This document shows, one piece after another, positions 26,432 through 34,913 of a DNA stretch of 64,000 nt. Location: NCBI RefSeq assembly GCF_034087045.1, contig NZ_CP139247.1, forward strand, positions 2,692,001 to 2,756,000, read 5' to 3'. The DNA is from Chitinophaga sancti (GTDB lineage: Bacteria > Bacteroidota > Bacteroidia > Chitinophagales > Chitinophagaceae). The notes under the pieces were generated by a model. That model worked only from the letters and a program-made list of their open reading frames with translations. It was not told the DNA's origin and searched no databases. The translations under genes and the position numbers were made by a program. Within the stretch, counting starts at the first letter, position 1. Each line of letters opens with the position of its first letter.

Positions 26432-26474
26432 TCAGGCGATCAGTAATTCTTGCACTGTTTCAGTTTCCGGCAAA
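26432..26474 (-). pseudogene. relic 3' end of a lost tandem paralogue of the next gene
   Basis: Positions 26429-26474 repeat the 3' end of the neighbouring gene (26484-26529) at a 55-bp offset with about 80% identity. Read on the minus strand this gives LPETETVQELLIA-stop beside the real gene's LPGNERVEELLIT-stop, so both frame and stop are conserved. It is best explained as the surviving tail of a second gene copy whose body was deleted. Confidence 0.65.
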
Positions 26475-26486
26475 ATTTGCAATCAT

Positions 26487-27026
26487 TCAGGTGATTAGCA
26501 ATTCTTCCACCCTTTCATTCCCCGGCAGATCTACCGCTACCACAATGACGCGGCCACCCGGTGGCAATACAGCTGCCTTATAATGCCAATCCACGCCGTT
26601 CCTGCCTAACATGGCCGATCCTCTTTCGAGTATCACACCAGCATCATCTATCACCCTTACCTGCACATCAGCTACCCTGAATTCATCCTTCGCCGTTACT
26701 ACCACATCCATATCTTCTAACCTGATATTCTGAATTTCCGGCGCACGGTACGCATCCTTCACGGCCATATTATAAGCATTCTGGCCAGGTCCGGCCAGTG
26801 ATTTATAATATGCCTTTATATCAGGATCCTGTATGATCACCTTTGCATAAGCTGCCGCAACGTGCATCTTATACCTGGCTTCCAACTGCTTTTTAGTCGG
26901 CTTGTTCTTTGACGGACCACGCTTCTTTGCTATAATAATCTGCCCGTTTCGTCTATAGATTGTGAATTGATTGCCGAGAGTACCCTCCACGGCCTGAAGT
27001 AGTAAGTTGTCTTTGACAATAGCCAT
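26487..27026 (-). CDS. small Bacteroidota-specific protein of unknown function
   Basis: A 179-residue protein. I chose ATG 27026 (MAIVKDNLLLQ) over a TTG three codons upstream. The N-terminus (VEGTLGNQFTIYRRNGQIIIAKKRGPS, read as separate strands) followed by a basic KPTKKQLEARYKMHVAAAYAKVIIQDPDIKAYY helix is a pattern I know from a family of small uncharacterised Bacteroidota proteins often found in tandem copies. The C-terminal half is a beta-rich domain (VRVIDDAGVILERG ... GGRVIVVAVDLPG). No signal peptide or membrane segment is present. Confidence 0.6.
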   Translation of the reverse strand: MAIVKDNLLLQAVEGTLGNQFTIYRRNGQIIIAKKRGPSKNKPTKKQLEARYKMHVAAAYAKVIIQDPDIKAYYKSLAGPGQNAYNMAVKDAYRAPEIQNIRLEDMDVVVTAKDEFRVADVQVRVIDDAGVILERGSAMLGRNGVDWHYKAAVLPPGGRVIVVAVDLPGNERVEELLIT

Positions 27027-27214
27027 AACAAACAATTTTGGGGTTATAAGATCAATATTAAAACTATTCTTTGAAATAATAGCGCGACAATAACGCCAAA
27101 TGAGTACTATTACTTCACCTTATAGTCACTTCAATATCCAAAAGATATACAAATACCCTTTTAATGACCTTATGGTGCCCATATAGAAACGGCATTCTGC
27201 TATACAAAGGATAT

Positions 27215-27253
27215 AAAAAAAAGCCCCATCATTTTAGTGATGGGGCCTTTTTT
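27215..27253. terminator. bidirectional terminator
   Basis: GCCCCATCA / TGATGGGGC (9 bp, 6-nt loop) is flanked by a run of A on the left and T on the right. It would end the minus-strand glmS-DUF4954 transcript, whose stop is 19 nt away. Confidence 0.9.
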
Positions 27254-27271
27254 ATAATATGTTCTTTTATT

Positions 27272-29482
27272 TTATGCGAGGAGTTTTATCAGCGCTTTTA
27301 CCTTGTGTTTATATGTCACCAGGTCTTCCTGCGTTTGCTTAATAAAACTATTATCGTCCAGCTTACCCACTACCGCATCCATTTCTGCTTCATTTTCATA
27401 CGTCATCTTCCTGAACGGATTTTCATAATCTTTTGCTCTTGATTGCTGAATCCCCTCTGTTAATAACGTCTGCGTTTGTATGGATGCCTGCAAACATTCA
27501 ATAAAGAAATCTGCATTAAAATCAGCAATTGTTTTTTCCTGTATAAACAGGAGCGATGCAATAGCATGCTGCAATTTGTCGGTAGCATACCGTTGACCTA
27601 TTTCCTGGTATTGTGCATGCAGATCTGCCCAGCTGCTCACTTTATCCTCACGGATATTGCGTTTCAAATTATGCAGGGTAGATGCCGGCATCAGCTGTCC
27701 GCCTACATTGTACCAGTGTTCTCGCTGTGCGGTGAGTGCAATGTTGTGAATCGCTTCAAAAGTTTTAATCTCATTTGTTTCTACAAACTGCATCACATTT
27801 TTTACTGCATAGAGTACGATCAATGCACGGAATAACGGGTACGTTTTGTGCACTTTCAATAAGTGTACTTCCCGGTTACTGTTTTCCACACCTTTGATCA
27901 GTATCTTCAGCTTCGCTACTTCCGCAGGATGATTAAGCAGCAGATCCTGTCCTTTCTGGCGATAGTGTTGCGCTGTCAGTTCAGGACAATCTGTTTCTGT
28001 ATGCAGGTGCCATGCTTTACCAGTAGCGGCTTCCATCAGTGCCATGGCATGAATCATTTCTTCCACGCTATCCGGCGCCAGGTAATCATATTCTATCAGC
28101 TGTGTCTTATCTGTACGCTTGTCACGATCCAGGTATTTCCAGGAGTTACGTGCCAGTGCATACATGTTATGAAGGAACCAATAGCCTGTCATAATCTTCA
28201 GACAATTATGCTGCTCATCATTGATCACTAAACTAAATGGAAATGGAATATCCATCTCCTGCATATAGTTTCCTTTCGCAATCAGTGTAAAGGAGGCAAA
28301 GCGGGAATTGTGCTTTAAGCTTACACAGAGACCCGGCCAGAAACCGCGACCTGCAATGATCTCACCATCCGGACCTCTTGAGTTATGGTTGGAGCCGATG
28401 GTCGCACCGGCAGCCATATTACTCTGTCCCATGATGAGTGCTGCACATAAAAAGGAGTTGTTATGGTGCTGCTCATGTGCCGGGAAGATCAATGAATTCA
28501 ATACTTCGCAGCAGGAGATGGTGGCATTGTTGCCTAAGTAAGAGTTGATGAGTCGCGCACCATACTTGAGCTGTGAATGCGATGCCATGATGAAGCGTAC
28601 GGCTTTCACACCATAGAATACGCGACAACCATAGCCTACTATACCATTCACCAGTTCACAACCTTCACCTATTTGTGTAGAGGCTTCTGCACTGCTATTG
28701 ATGGTGACATTTTTAATTTTATTGGCGCCTTTCAGGTAAGCATCTGTGCCGATCATAACGTCTTTCAGGATCTTCACATTCTTGATCACACAGCGATCGC
28801 CTACCATACCATAGTAGCCGCGTTTCTTATCAAACTGTTGTTCAGTAAAGGCTTTGAATTTATCCTGCAGTACCTTGTCGTCACGGTTACGGGTCCACAG
28901 CCATGCATCGCCGGGCAGCATACCATCGAAGGGCATGATAGATCTGCCACCGTTTTCATTGCACAGCTCCAGCCAGATACGCAGGCTTTCGGGTTCGCCT
29001 TCTTTCACGATCCCATTCCCGAATTTAGCATGACCGGTAGTGGCCATTTCATTCACATTACAGATCATCACATCGTTGCCGACCAGGTAATGCGACAGGA
29101 AGTTCACATTGTGCACGACTACATTGTCGCCAAAGTCGCAGGAAGAAATAGTACTGTTGTACAATCCTACAGGGAGGCGCAGGTTATGGAATTCCAGGAA
29201 GTAGGGTTCCAGTTTTCCGATACGCACAATACCAAAGAACTGGCAGTGCTTAACTAATTGGGGATTGAACTCGTTCGTGACAGAAATATTATTCCAGTTG
29301 TCAGAAGTGTTGTCATTTCTAACAAGCGTCTCTATCTCCAATGCAGATAGATGCCGGTAGATGTTGGACTTTCCCCATTGCTGATCGCGGAGATAGTATT
29401 CATCTTTTCCTTCCGGCAAATAAGGCGCTGCTACAAAATTGTACCCCAGCTCAGTGAGCGGTTTTTTCTGTATCAGGTTCAT
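27272..29482 (-). CDS. DUF4954 family protein (left-handed beta-helix), partner of glmS
   Basis: A 736-residue cytoplasmic protein. Residues about 95-400 show irregular hexapeptide-type repeats (for example GDNVVVHNVNFLSHYLVGND, GEGCELVNGIVGYGCRVFYGV, AGATIGSNHNSRGPDGE) typical of the left-handed beta-helix of sugar N-acyl- and nucleotidyltransferases. The rest is helical. This matches DUF4954, whose activity is not established. It lies 15 nt downstream of glmS and shares its terminator, so a role in amino-sugar metabolism is inferred. Confidence 0.8.
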   Translation of the reverse strand: MNLIQKKPLTELGYNFVAAPYLPEGKDEYYLRDQQWGKSNIYRHLSALEIETLVRNDNTSDNWNNISVTNEFNPQLVKHCQFFGIVRIGKLEPYFLEFHNLRLPVGLYNSTISSCDFGDNVVVHNVNFLSHYLVGNDVMICNVNEMATTGHAKFGNGIVKEGEPESLRIWLELCNENGGRSIMPFDGMLPGDAWLWTRNRDDKVLQDKFKAFTEQQFDKKRGYYGMVGDRCVIKNVKILKDVMIGTDAYLKGANKIKNVTINSSAEASTQIGEGCELVNGIVGYGCRVFYGVKAVRFIMASHSQLKYGARLINSYLGNNATISCCEVLNSLIFPAHEQHHNNSFLCAALIMGQSNMAAGATIGSNHNSRGPDGEIIAGRGFWPGLCVSLKHNSRFASFTLIAKGNYMQEMDIPFPFSLVINDEQHNCLKIMTGYWFLHNMYALARNSWKYLDRDKRTDKTQLIEYDYLAPDSVEEMIHAMALMEAATGKAWHLHTETDCPELTAQHYRQKGQDLLLNHPAEVAKLKILIKGVENSNREVHLLKVHKTYPLFRALIVLYAVKNVMQFVETNEIKTFEAIHNIALTAQREHWYNVGGQLMPASTLHNLKRNIREDKVSSWADLHAQYQEIGQRYATDKLQHAIASLLFIQEKTIADFNADFFIECLQASIQTQTLLTEGIQQSRAKDYENPFRKMTYENEAEMDAVVGKLDDNSFIKQTQEDLVTYKHKVKALIKLLA

Positions 29483-29497
29483 GTAAGCGTTTTGAGA

Positions 29498-31333
29498 TTA
29501 TTCAACAGTCACTGACTTCGCCAGGTTTCTTGGCTTATCCACATCATATCCTTTCAGAACCCCTATATGGTAAGCGAGTAACTGCAAAGGAATTACAGAA
29601 ACAATAGGCGCTACCAGTTCGTCTGCTTCAGGTATAACGATCACATCGTCTGCCATAGGCGGAATGGTGAGATCCCCTTCGGTAACTACGGCAATTACTT
29701 TGCCTTTGCGGGCCTTGATCTCCTGGATGTTGGATACTACTTTCTCATAATAGCTGTCGCGGGTAGCCACAAATACCACGGGCAGGTTTTCATCTACCAG
29801 GGCGATAGGGCCATGTTTCATTTCGGCAGCAGGGTATCCTTCTGCGTGTATGTAAGAGATCTCTTTCAGTTTGAGTGCACCTTCCAGTGCTACGGGGAAG
29901 TTGTAACCACGACCCAGGTAGAGGAAGTCACGGGCATCTTTGTACTTATCCGCGATTTTTTTGATCTGGTCGTTCAGTTGCAGGGCGGTAGCCACTTTTT
30001 CAGGAATGTGGTCCAGTTCATCCAGCAGGTGCTGGAAGCGCTGTTCGGTGATGGTACCCTTTTCCTGTGCTACTTTCAGGCCAATGAGGCACAATACTGC
30101 CAGCTGGGCGGTAAAGGCTTTTGTACTGGCCACACCGATTTCAGGGCCAGCGTGTGTATAAGCACCTGCATCTGAAATACGGGCGATGGAAGAACCGACT
30201 ACGTTGCACACACCGAGGATGGTGGCGCCTTTTTTCTTAGCGGCTTCAATGGCCACCAGTGTATCGGCAGTTTCGCCGGATTGAGATACGGCTATGATCA
30301 CATCGCCTTCGCCAACAACCGGGTTGCGGTAGCGGAACTCAGAAGCATATTCAACTTCAACGGGAATGCGGCACAGTTCTTCAATCATATATTCAGCCAC
30401 GAGGCCTGCATGCCAGGAAGTACCACAGGCCACGATGATGATGCGCTTAGCACCTGCCAGTTGTGACAGGTGATCGCGGATACCACCGATGGTGAGAGTG
30501 CCCTTTTTGGCGTCCAGACGGCCACGTAAGCTATCGAGGATCGTTTGTGGTTGCTCAAATACCTCTTTGAGCATGAAGTGGTCGTAACCGCTTTTTTCAA
30601 TCGCAGCCAGTTCGATATCCAGTTTCTGGATATAAGGCGTTTGCCTTTCGTTGGAGATATTTTTCAGGATCAGTTCATCGGCTTTGATGATGGCGATTTC
30701 GTAATCGTTTACATATACTACTTCTTTAGTATACTCTACGATCGGAGAAGCATCGGACGCGAGGAAGTGTTCGCCTTTGCCTACGCCGATTACGAGGGGG
30801 CTTCCTTTGCGTGCAGCAATCAGGGTATCAGGGTTATCCTCGTCCACGATCACGAGCACGTAGGCGCCTACTACTCTTTTCAGGGCAATGCGCAGGGCTT
30901 CTTCAAGACCGCAATGATTGCTTTGCTGAATTTCTTCGATAAAGTGGATCAGGACTTCGGTATCCGTATCGCTGGTGAACACGTGTCCTTTGTTCAGCAG
31001 TTCCTGTTTCAGCTGGGTATAGTTTTCAATGATACCGTTGTGGATCATGGCCAGTTTGCCATTGCCCGATGTATGGGGATGTGAATTCCTGTCACAAGGT
31101 TCGCCGTGGGTTGCCCAGCGGGTATGACCAATAGCAATATGACTACTTGTGTTCTTTCCGGTCAGGTGATCTTCCAGTTCAGAAACTTTACCTTTTTTCT
31201 TGTAGACCTTCAGTCCATCATTTATTAAAGCCACTCCGGCACTGTCGTAACCGCGATATTCAAGTCTTTTCAATCCTTTTAGAACGATGGGGTAGGCCTC
31301 TCGTTGGCCTATATAAGCGACTATTCCGCACAT
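29498..31333 (-). CDS. glmS: glutamine-fructose-6-phosphate aminotransferase (isomerizing)
   Basis: A 611-residue enzyme making glucosamine-6-phosphate from fructose-6-phosphate and glutamine, the entry to peptidoglycan and lipopolysaccharide amino sugars. Cys2 of MCGIVAYIG is the glutaminase nucleophile, and LEYRGYDSAG follows at about 24. Two SIS domains occupy the C-terminal part (ACGTSWHAG near 303; DFLYLGRGYNFPVALEGALKLKEISYIHAEGY). It ends DKPRNLAKSVTVE, the conserved sugar-binding tail. No glmS ribozyme is visible upstream, as expected outside Firmicutes. Confidence 0.97.
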   Translation of the reverse strand: MCGIVAYIGQREAYPIVLKGLKRLEYRGYDSAGVALINDGLKVYKKKGKVSELEDHLTGKNTSSHIAIGHTRWATHGEPCDRNSHPHTSGNGKLAMIHNGIIENYTQLKQELLNKGHVFTSDTDTEVLIHFIEEIQQSNHCGLEEALRIALKRVVGAYVLVIVDEDNPDTLIAARKGSPLVIGVGKGEHFLASDASPIVEYTKEVVYVNDYEIAIIKADELILKNISNERQTPYIQKLDIELAAIEKSGYDHFMLKEVFEQPQTILDSLRGRLDAKKGTLTIGGIRDHLSQLAGAKRIIIVACGTSWHAGLVAEYMIEELCRIPVEVEYASEFRYRNPVVGEGDVIIAVSQSGETADTLVAIEAAKKKGATILGVCNVVGSSIARISDAGAYTHAGPEIGVASTKAFTAQLAVLCLIGLKVAQEKGTITEQRFQHLLDELDHIPEKVATALQLNDQIKKIADKYKDARDFLYLGRGYNFPVALEGALKLKEISYIHAEGYPAAEMKHGPIALVDENLPVVFVATRDSYYEKVVSNIQEIKARKGKVIAVVTEGDLTIPPMADDVIVIPEADELVAPIVSVIPLQLLAYHIGVLKGYDVDKPRNLAKSVTVE

Positions 31334-31525
31334 ATTGTTTTTCAGTTTTACATGGAGACGGGTTGCAATATGGCTAAAAAATGTGAAAATTCTACAAACA
31401 ATAGGTAATAAAGTTTAAAGATAATCTAATGATCATGATATAGTTAAGCATATAAAGACGGAGTTATCCGGTTTCAAATGCGTAGAAAATGCGTAATTTG
31501 TCGCAGAAATTGAATCAGTTATCCT

Positions 31526-32047
31526 ATGAGATATGTTGTAATATTACTGTTATGCTGCATGGCATGCCAGCAGCCGCTACCCGAACGGCAGCCGGTACCC
31601 CTGTCAGAAGACAGTTCGTTTCTGACCGGTGTTTTTTATCTCGTAAGGCATGCTCAGGAATGTGATTCTATGATGCTTACAGACAGTGGCTATGCAAAAG
31701 CGGGAGCACTGTACCGGTTCCTGAAAGACTCAGGTGTACAACGTATTTATATTACTCCATACGCTTCCGCAAGGGAAACGGCAGAATCACTCAGAACTTA
31801 TTTAAATATAGATACGGTGACCTATCAACCTGATTCTTCAGGGGAGGGATTGTTGTATGAAATTACCCGCAGAGAAGATTGGGGCAAGCGATTGTTGATA
31901 ATCGGGCAACAAAAAACACTGGTGCCAGTGATTCGTTCATTGAAAGCAAAGGCACCAGTGGATTCGGTAAAAGAAGCAGATTATAGTAGTTTATTTATCG
32001 TTCGCAAAAGCAGGGATACGGCCAGATGTAAGCGTATCCGGTATTAG
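31526..32047 (+). CDS. degenerate histidine-phosphatase (SixA-like) lipoprotein
   Basis: A 173-residue probable lipoprotein (signal MRYVVILLLCCMAC, Cys14) with a histidine-phosphatase fold. The first active-site motif LVRHAQ (39-44) is intact. The usual catalytic Arg of the S-P-Y-x-R motif is Ser81 (TPYASARETA), and the second catalytic His of the usual GHS/GHN motif is Gln128 (LIIGQQKT). Loss of two of four core residues suggests it is not a normal phosphohydrolase. It overlaps the convergent mgtE by 4 nt. Confidence 0.75.
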   Translation: MRYVVILLLCCMACQQPLPERQPVPLSEDSSFLTGVFYLVRHAQECDSMMLTDSGYAKAGALYRFLKDSGVQRIYITPYASARETAESLRTYLNIDTVTYQPDSSGEGLLYEITRREDWGKRLLIIGQQKTLVPVIRSLKAKAPVDSVKEADYSSLFIVRKSRDTARCKRIRY

Positions 32048-33420
32048 AGCAATGTTCCTTTCATAAGGGCAAAAGCCACAGAGAAATAGATCAGTAACCC
32101 TGTTACATCCACCAGTGTGGCCACAAATGGTGCGGAAGAGGTAGCAGGGTCAGCCCCCAGCTTTTTCAGTATGAGGGGCAGCATGGAGCCGGAAAGGGTA
32201 CCCCATAGTACTACACCTACCAATGATATGCCTACAGTGAGACCTACCAGTATAGAATGCTCTCCATAGCTATGGAAGAGGGAATTCCAGAATACGATCC
32301 TGATAAAACCAATGATACCCAGTACCCCACCCAGCAGCAGGCCGGAAACGATCTCACGGCGCATCACTCTCCACCAGTCAGCCAGGGTAATTTCACCCAG
32401 GGCCATGGCCTGAATGATAAGGGTAGAGGCCTGGGAGCCGCTGTTACCACCACTGGAAATGATCAGTGGAACGAATAGTGCCAGTACGACTGCTTTGGCG
32501 ATTTCACCTTCGAAAAAGGCCATGGCAGTAGCAGTGAGCATTTCGCCTATAAAGAGAATGACCAGCCATCCTATGCGTTTCTTCACCAGCTTTAGCAGGG
32601 GAATGTCCAGGTAAGGTTCGTCCAGGGCTTCGGTACCACCGATCTTCTGGATATCTTCTGTATGTTCTTCGTTCGCAATCCACAACATATCGTCGATGGT
32701 CACGATACCCAGCAGGATACCTTCATCATCCACTACAGGGAGGGCTACGCGGTTCTCCATTCTGAATATCTGGATGGCTTCTTCCTGTTCATCGTTCACG
32801 TGCAGGGCTACAAAGCGGTCGTCCATGAGGGTATGCACCATGGTGTCGGTGGCTACCAGCAGGAATTCCCTGATCCTGAAGTCATCGATCAGCTTGCCTT
32901 TTTCGTCTACTACATATATTACGTCGATGGTTTCACTATCCTTACCATATTCGCGGATGTAGTCCAGCACCTGCTTTACGGACCATTCCTCCCTGACTGC
33001 GATGTAGTCGGGGGTCATGATACGGCCTACACTGGTTTCTTTGTAACCCAGCAGGCTCAGGGTGATCTTGCGTTCTTCCGGATCCAGGAGCTTGATCAGT
33101 TCTTTTACCACATCGCTATGCAGTTCTCCCAGGAAGGAGGTACGGTCATCGGCAGGGAGCTCGTTGAGCAGTTCCGCTACCTTGGCAGCAGGCAATTCCC
33201 TGATCACATCTTCCTGGACATGGAATTCCAATATCCTGAAAGCAGCCGATGCCCGGCCTATGGACAAATTATTAATAATAATGCCCGCCTGCTCCGGCAT
33301 TTCATGAATGAGTTCTGCTATATCAGTAATGAGCTGATCATCCAGGTACACTCTCAGTTCCTGGTAGCCTTGCTCTTTGATCAGCTGCTCAAATTTTTCC
33401 AGTAAAGCTTCATTTTCCAT
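32044..33420 (-). CDS. mgtE: MgtE-family magnesium transporter
   Basis: A 458-residue Mg2+ channel/transporter. In order it has the helical N domain (about 1-130, with LPADDRTSFLGEL), two CBS domains (about 140-260: GRIMTPDYIAVREEWSVKQ ... LPVVDDEGILLGIVTIDD) and five transmembrane helices (about 285-455) including the pore segment SSGGNSGSQAST. CBS and N domains sense intracellular Mg2+ in this family. It is 51 nt downstream of a bestrophin gene on the same strand. Confidence 0.95.
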   Translation of the reverse strand: MENEALLEKFEQLIKEQGYQELRVYLDDQLITDIAELIHEMPEQAGIIINNLSIGRASAAFRILEFHVQEDVIRELPAAKVAELLNELPADDRTSFLGELHSDVVKELIKLLDPEERKITLSLLGYKETSVGRIMTPDYIAVREEWSVKQVLDYIREYGKDSETIDVIYVVDEKGKLIDDFRIREFLLVATDTMVHTLMDDRFVALHVNDEQEEAIQIFRMENRVALPVVDDEGILLGIVTIDDMLWIANEEHTEDIQKIGGTEALDEPYLDIPLLKLVKKRIGWLVILFIGEMLTATAMAFFEGEIAKAVVLALFVPLIISSGGNSGSQASTLIIQAMALGEITLADWWRVMRREIVSGLLLGGVLGIIGFIRIVFWNSLFHSYGEHSILVGLTVGISLVGVVLWGTLSGSMLPLILKKLGADPATSSAPFVATLVDVTGLLIYFSVAFALMKGTLL

Positions 33421-33471
33421 AGTCCAAAAGGCTGTCAGGTGGCGAAATTAAAGAAAGTTGAATTGGGAACA

Positions 33472-34341
33472 TCACAATATCTCTGCCACATGCTTACGAA
33501 TGTTGGCAGAAATGGTGTCTGTTGGCAGGTCATTGGCATCAAAACCAAATGGGTCCTCGATTTCCTCTGCGATCAACTCAAGGCTGGCCAGTACATAGAA
33601 AATGAAAACAACGATCGGTATGATCAGGAAACCTACGGTAAATACGTATCCAAAGGGTAAGGTCATTACATAGAAGAAAATGAACTTCTTAATAAATACG
33701 CTATAGGAAAAGGGGATGGGGGTGTTCCTGATACGTTCACAGGCGCCGCATACATCCGTAAAAGCCTGCAATTCATCTTTAAGAAGGATCAACTGTTCGC
33801 CGGAGAGCTGCTGCTTGCGGTACAGGTCATTGACATGTGCCATGATCTGAACAGCTATCTGGTTAGGAACGTGCTTTTTATCATCCAGCGGGGCACCCTG
33901 GCTCAGGTCCAGTTCTTCGGGGAGATATCTGTTGCGGAGATGATTCTTAAGGGCAAATGCATAATTGGGGATCATAACCCTGAAAAAGTCTCTCGAAGCT
34001 GTATTGCTGGCAGGCAACATCGCGTGGAGCTTAATAGCCAGATTGCGGCTGTTGTTTACCAGGCTACCCCAAAGCCGGCGGCCTTCCCACCAGCGGTCGT
34101 AGGCTGTATTGGTACGGAATACCAGTAACAGAGAGATAACAAACCCCAGTACGCTATGCACAAATACTATATTTTTCCATTCAGCTACGTCTGACAGGTG
34201 TAGTACTTTCAGCTCAAGAAGAGCAACCACAGCTGAATAACAACCAATGGCTATGAACATGGGGAACAACTTGCGTACAGTGTCGGCCTTGTGAATTCTG
34301 AATATAAAAGTAAACCAGGCCTTAGGATTGTAATCAATCAT
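33472..34341 (-). CDS. bestrophin-family (UPF0187) ion channel protein
   Basis: A 289-residue membrane protein with helices near 25-42 and 58-78, the FRTNTAYDRWWEGRRLWGSLVNNSRNL block (residues about 75-100) diagnostic of bestrophins, and a later helix pair near 215-260. The RIRNTPIPFSYSVFIK segment lies between them, and EEIEDPFGFDANDLP ends the domain. Characterised prokaryotic homologues form pentameric channels, some cation-selective, while eukaryotic ones are anion channels. Placement upstream of mgtE suggests joint ion homeostasis. Confidence 0.92.
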   Translation of the reverse strand: MIDYNPKAWFTFIFRIHKADTVRKLFPMFIAIGCYSAVVALLELKVLHLSDVAEWKNIVFVHSVLGFVISLLLVFRTNTAYDRWWEGRRLWGSLVNNSRNLAIKLHAMLPASNTASRDFFRVMIPNYAFALKNHLRNRYLPEELDLSQGAPLDDKKHVPNQIAVQIMAHVNDLYRKQQLSGEQLILLKDELQAFTDVCGACERIRNTPIPFSYSVFIKKFIFFYVMTLPFGYVFTVGFLIIPIVVFIFYVLASLELIAEEIEDPFGFDANDLPTDTISANIRKHVAEIL

Positions 34342-34435
34342 CTTTGAACGTTAGATTTCCGCAAACCTAAAATTTTTATGCCTGATTTTGATAACTTCTT
34401 CCTTTACCTTTACTTTACGAAGTTTTTACAGCTAT

Positions 34436-34825
34436 ATGATTAAACCATATTTATACGTCGATAAGACAAAAGGCAAAGGTCGTGGAGTATTTACAAAAGA
34501 TAAAATACCTGCGGGAACCAGAATAGAAACCTCGCCTGTACTCGTTTTATCTTATGATGACACTGAAATCGTGGATAAGACCAAGTTGCATAATTACATT
34601 TTTCTATGGGGTGTGCGTGAAACCCGTTCTTGTATAGCACTGGGTTTTTGCTCCATCTATAATCACTCCTACGACCCCAATTGTATATACGAAATGGATT
34701 TTGATGAAGAAACCATGAGTATCATCACCCGTAGAGAGATTAAGAAAGGAGAAGAATTGCAGATCAACTATAATGGGGATCCATCTGACTCATCAGCCGT
34801 TTGGTTCGATGTCAGGAAAAAATAA
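34436..34825 (+). CDS. SET-domain protein (putative protein lysine methyltransferase)
   Basis: A 129-residue stand-alone SET domain. The ATG at 34436 gives MIKPYLYVDKTKGKGRGVF, the usual first strands. The GKGRGVFT loop (13-20), NHSYDPNC (76-83; SAM-binding NHS) and GEELQINY (105-112; catalytic Tyr) make a complete core. There is no pre-SET, post-SET or signal sequence. Bacterial single-domain SET proteins are poorly characterised. It lies upstream of the marR-hut operon, with several inverted repeats between. Confidence 0.85.
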   Translation: MIKPYLYVDKTKGKGRGVFTKDKIPAGTRIETSPVLVLSYDDTEIVDKTKLHNYIFLWGVRETRSCIALGFCSIYNHSYDPNCIYEMDFDEETMSIITRREIKKGEELQINYNGDPSDSSAVWFDVRKK

Positions 34826-34854
34826 TTAACATACCAGACGGTTTGTCTCAATAA

Positions 34855-34874
34855 AAGGAATTGAATAATTCCTT
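34855..34874. repeat. inverted repeat upstream of marR
   Basis: AAGGAATT-GAAT-AATTCCTT, an 8-bp perfect inverted repeat 30 nt after the SET gene and before the marR promoter candidate. It could be a weak terminator or a second regulator site. Confidence 0.4.
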
Positions 34875-34881
34875 ATTATTG
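34874..34881 (+). promoter_or_regulatory. candidate -7 box for the marR-hut operon (TATTATTG)
   Basis: TATTATTG differs from TAnnTTTG at one position. It lies 8 nt before the 18-bp palindrome and 32 nt before the marR ATG. Confidence 0.35.
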
Positions 34882-34889
34882 TATCTAAA

Positions 34890-34907
34890 TATATAAGTAC
34901 TTATATA
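34890..34907. promoter_or_regulatory. 18-bp perfect palindrome, probable MarR operator
   Basis: TATATAAGTACTTATATA is perfectly self-complementary and ends 6 nt before the marR start codon, downstream of the -7 candidate. MarR-family proteins bind palindromes of about this length in their own promoters, so autoregulation of the hut operon is likely. Confidence 0.65.
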
Positions 34908-34913
34908 ATTTAC

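Noticed and set aside
31334..31525. glmS ribozyme upstream of glmS
   Set aside because: No conserved ribozyme core is recognisable, and the element is characteristic of Firmicutes.
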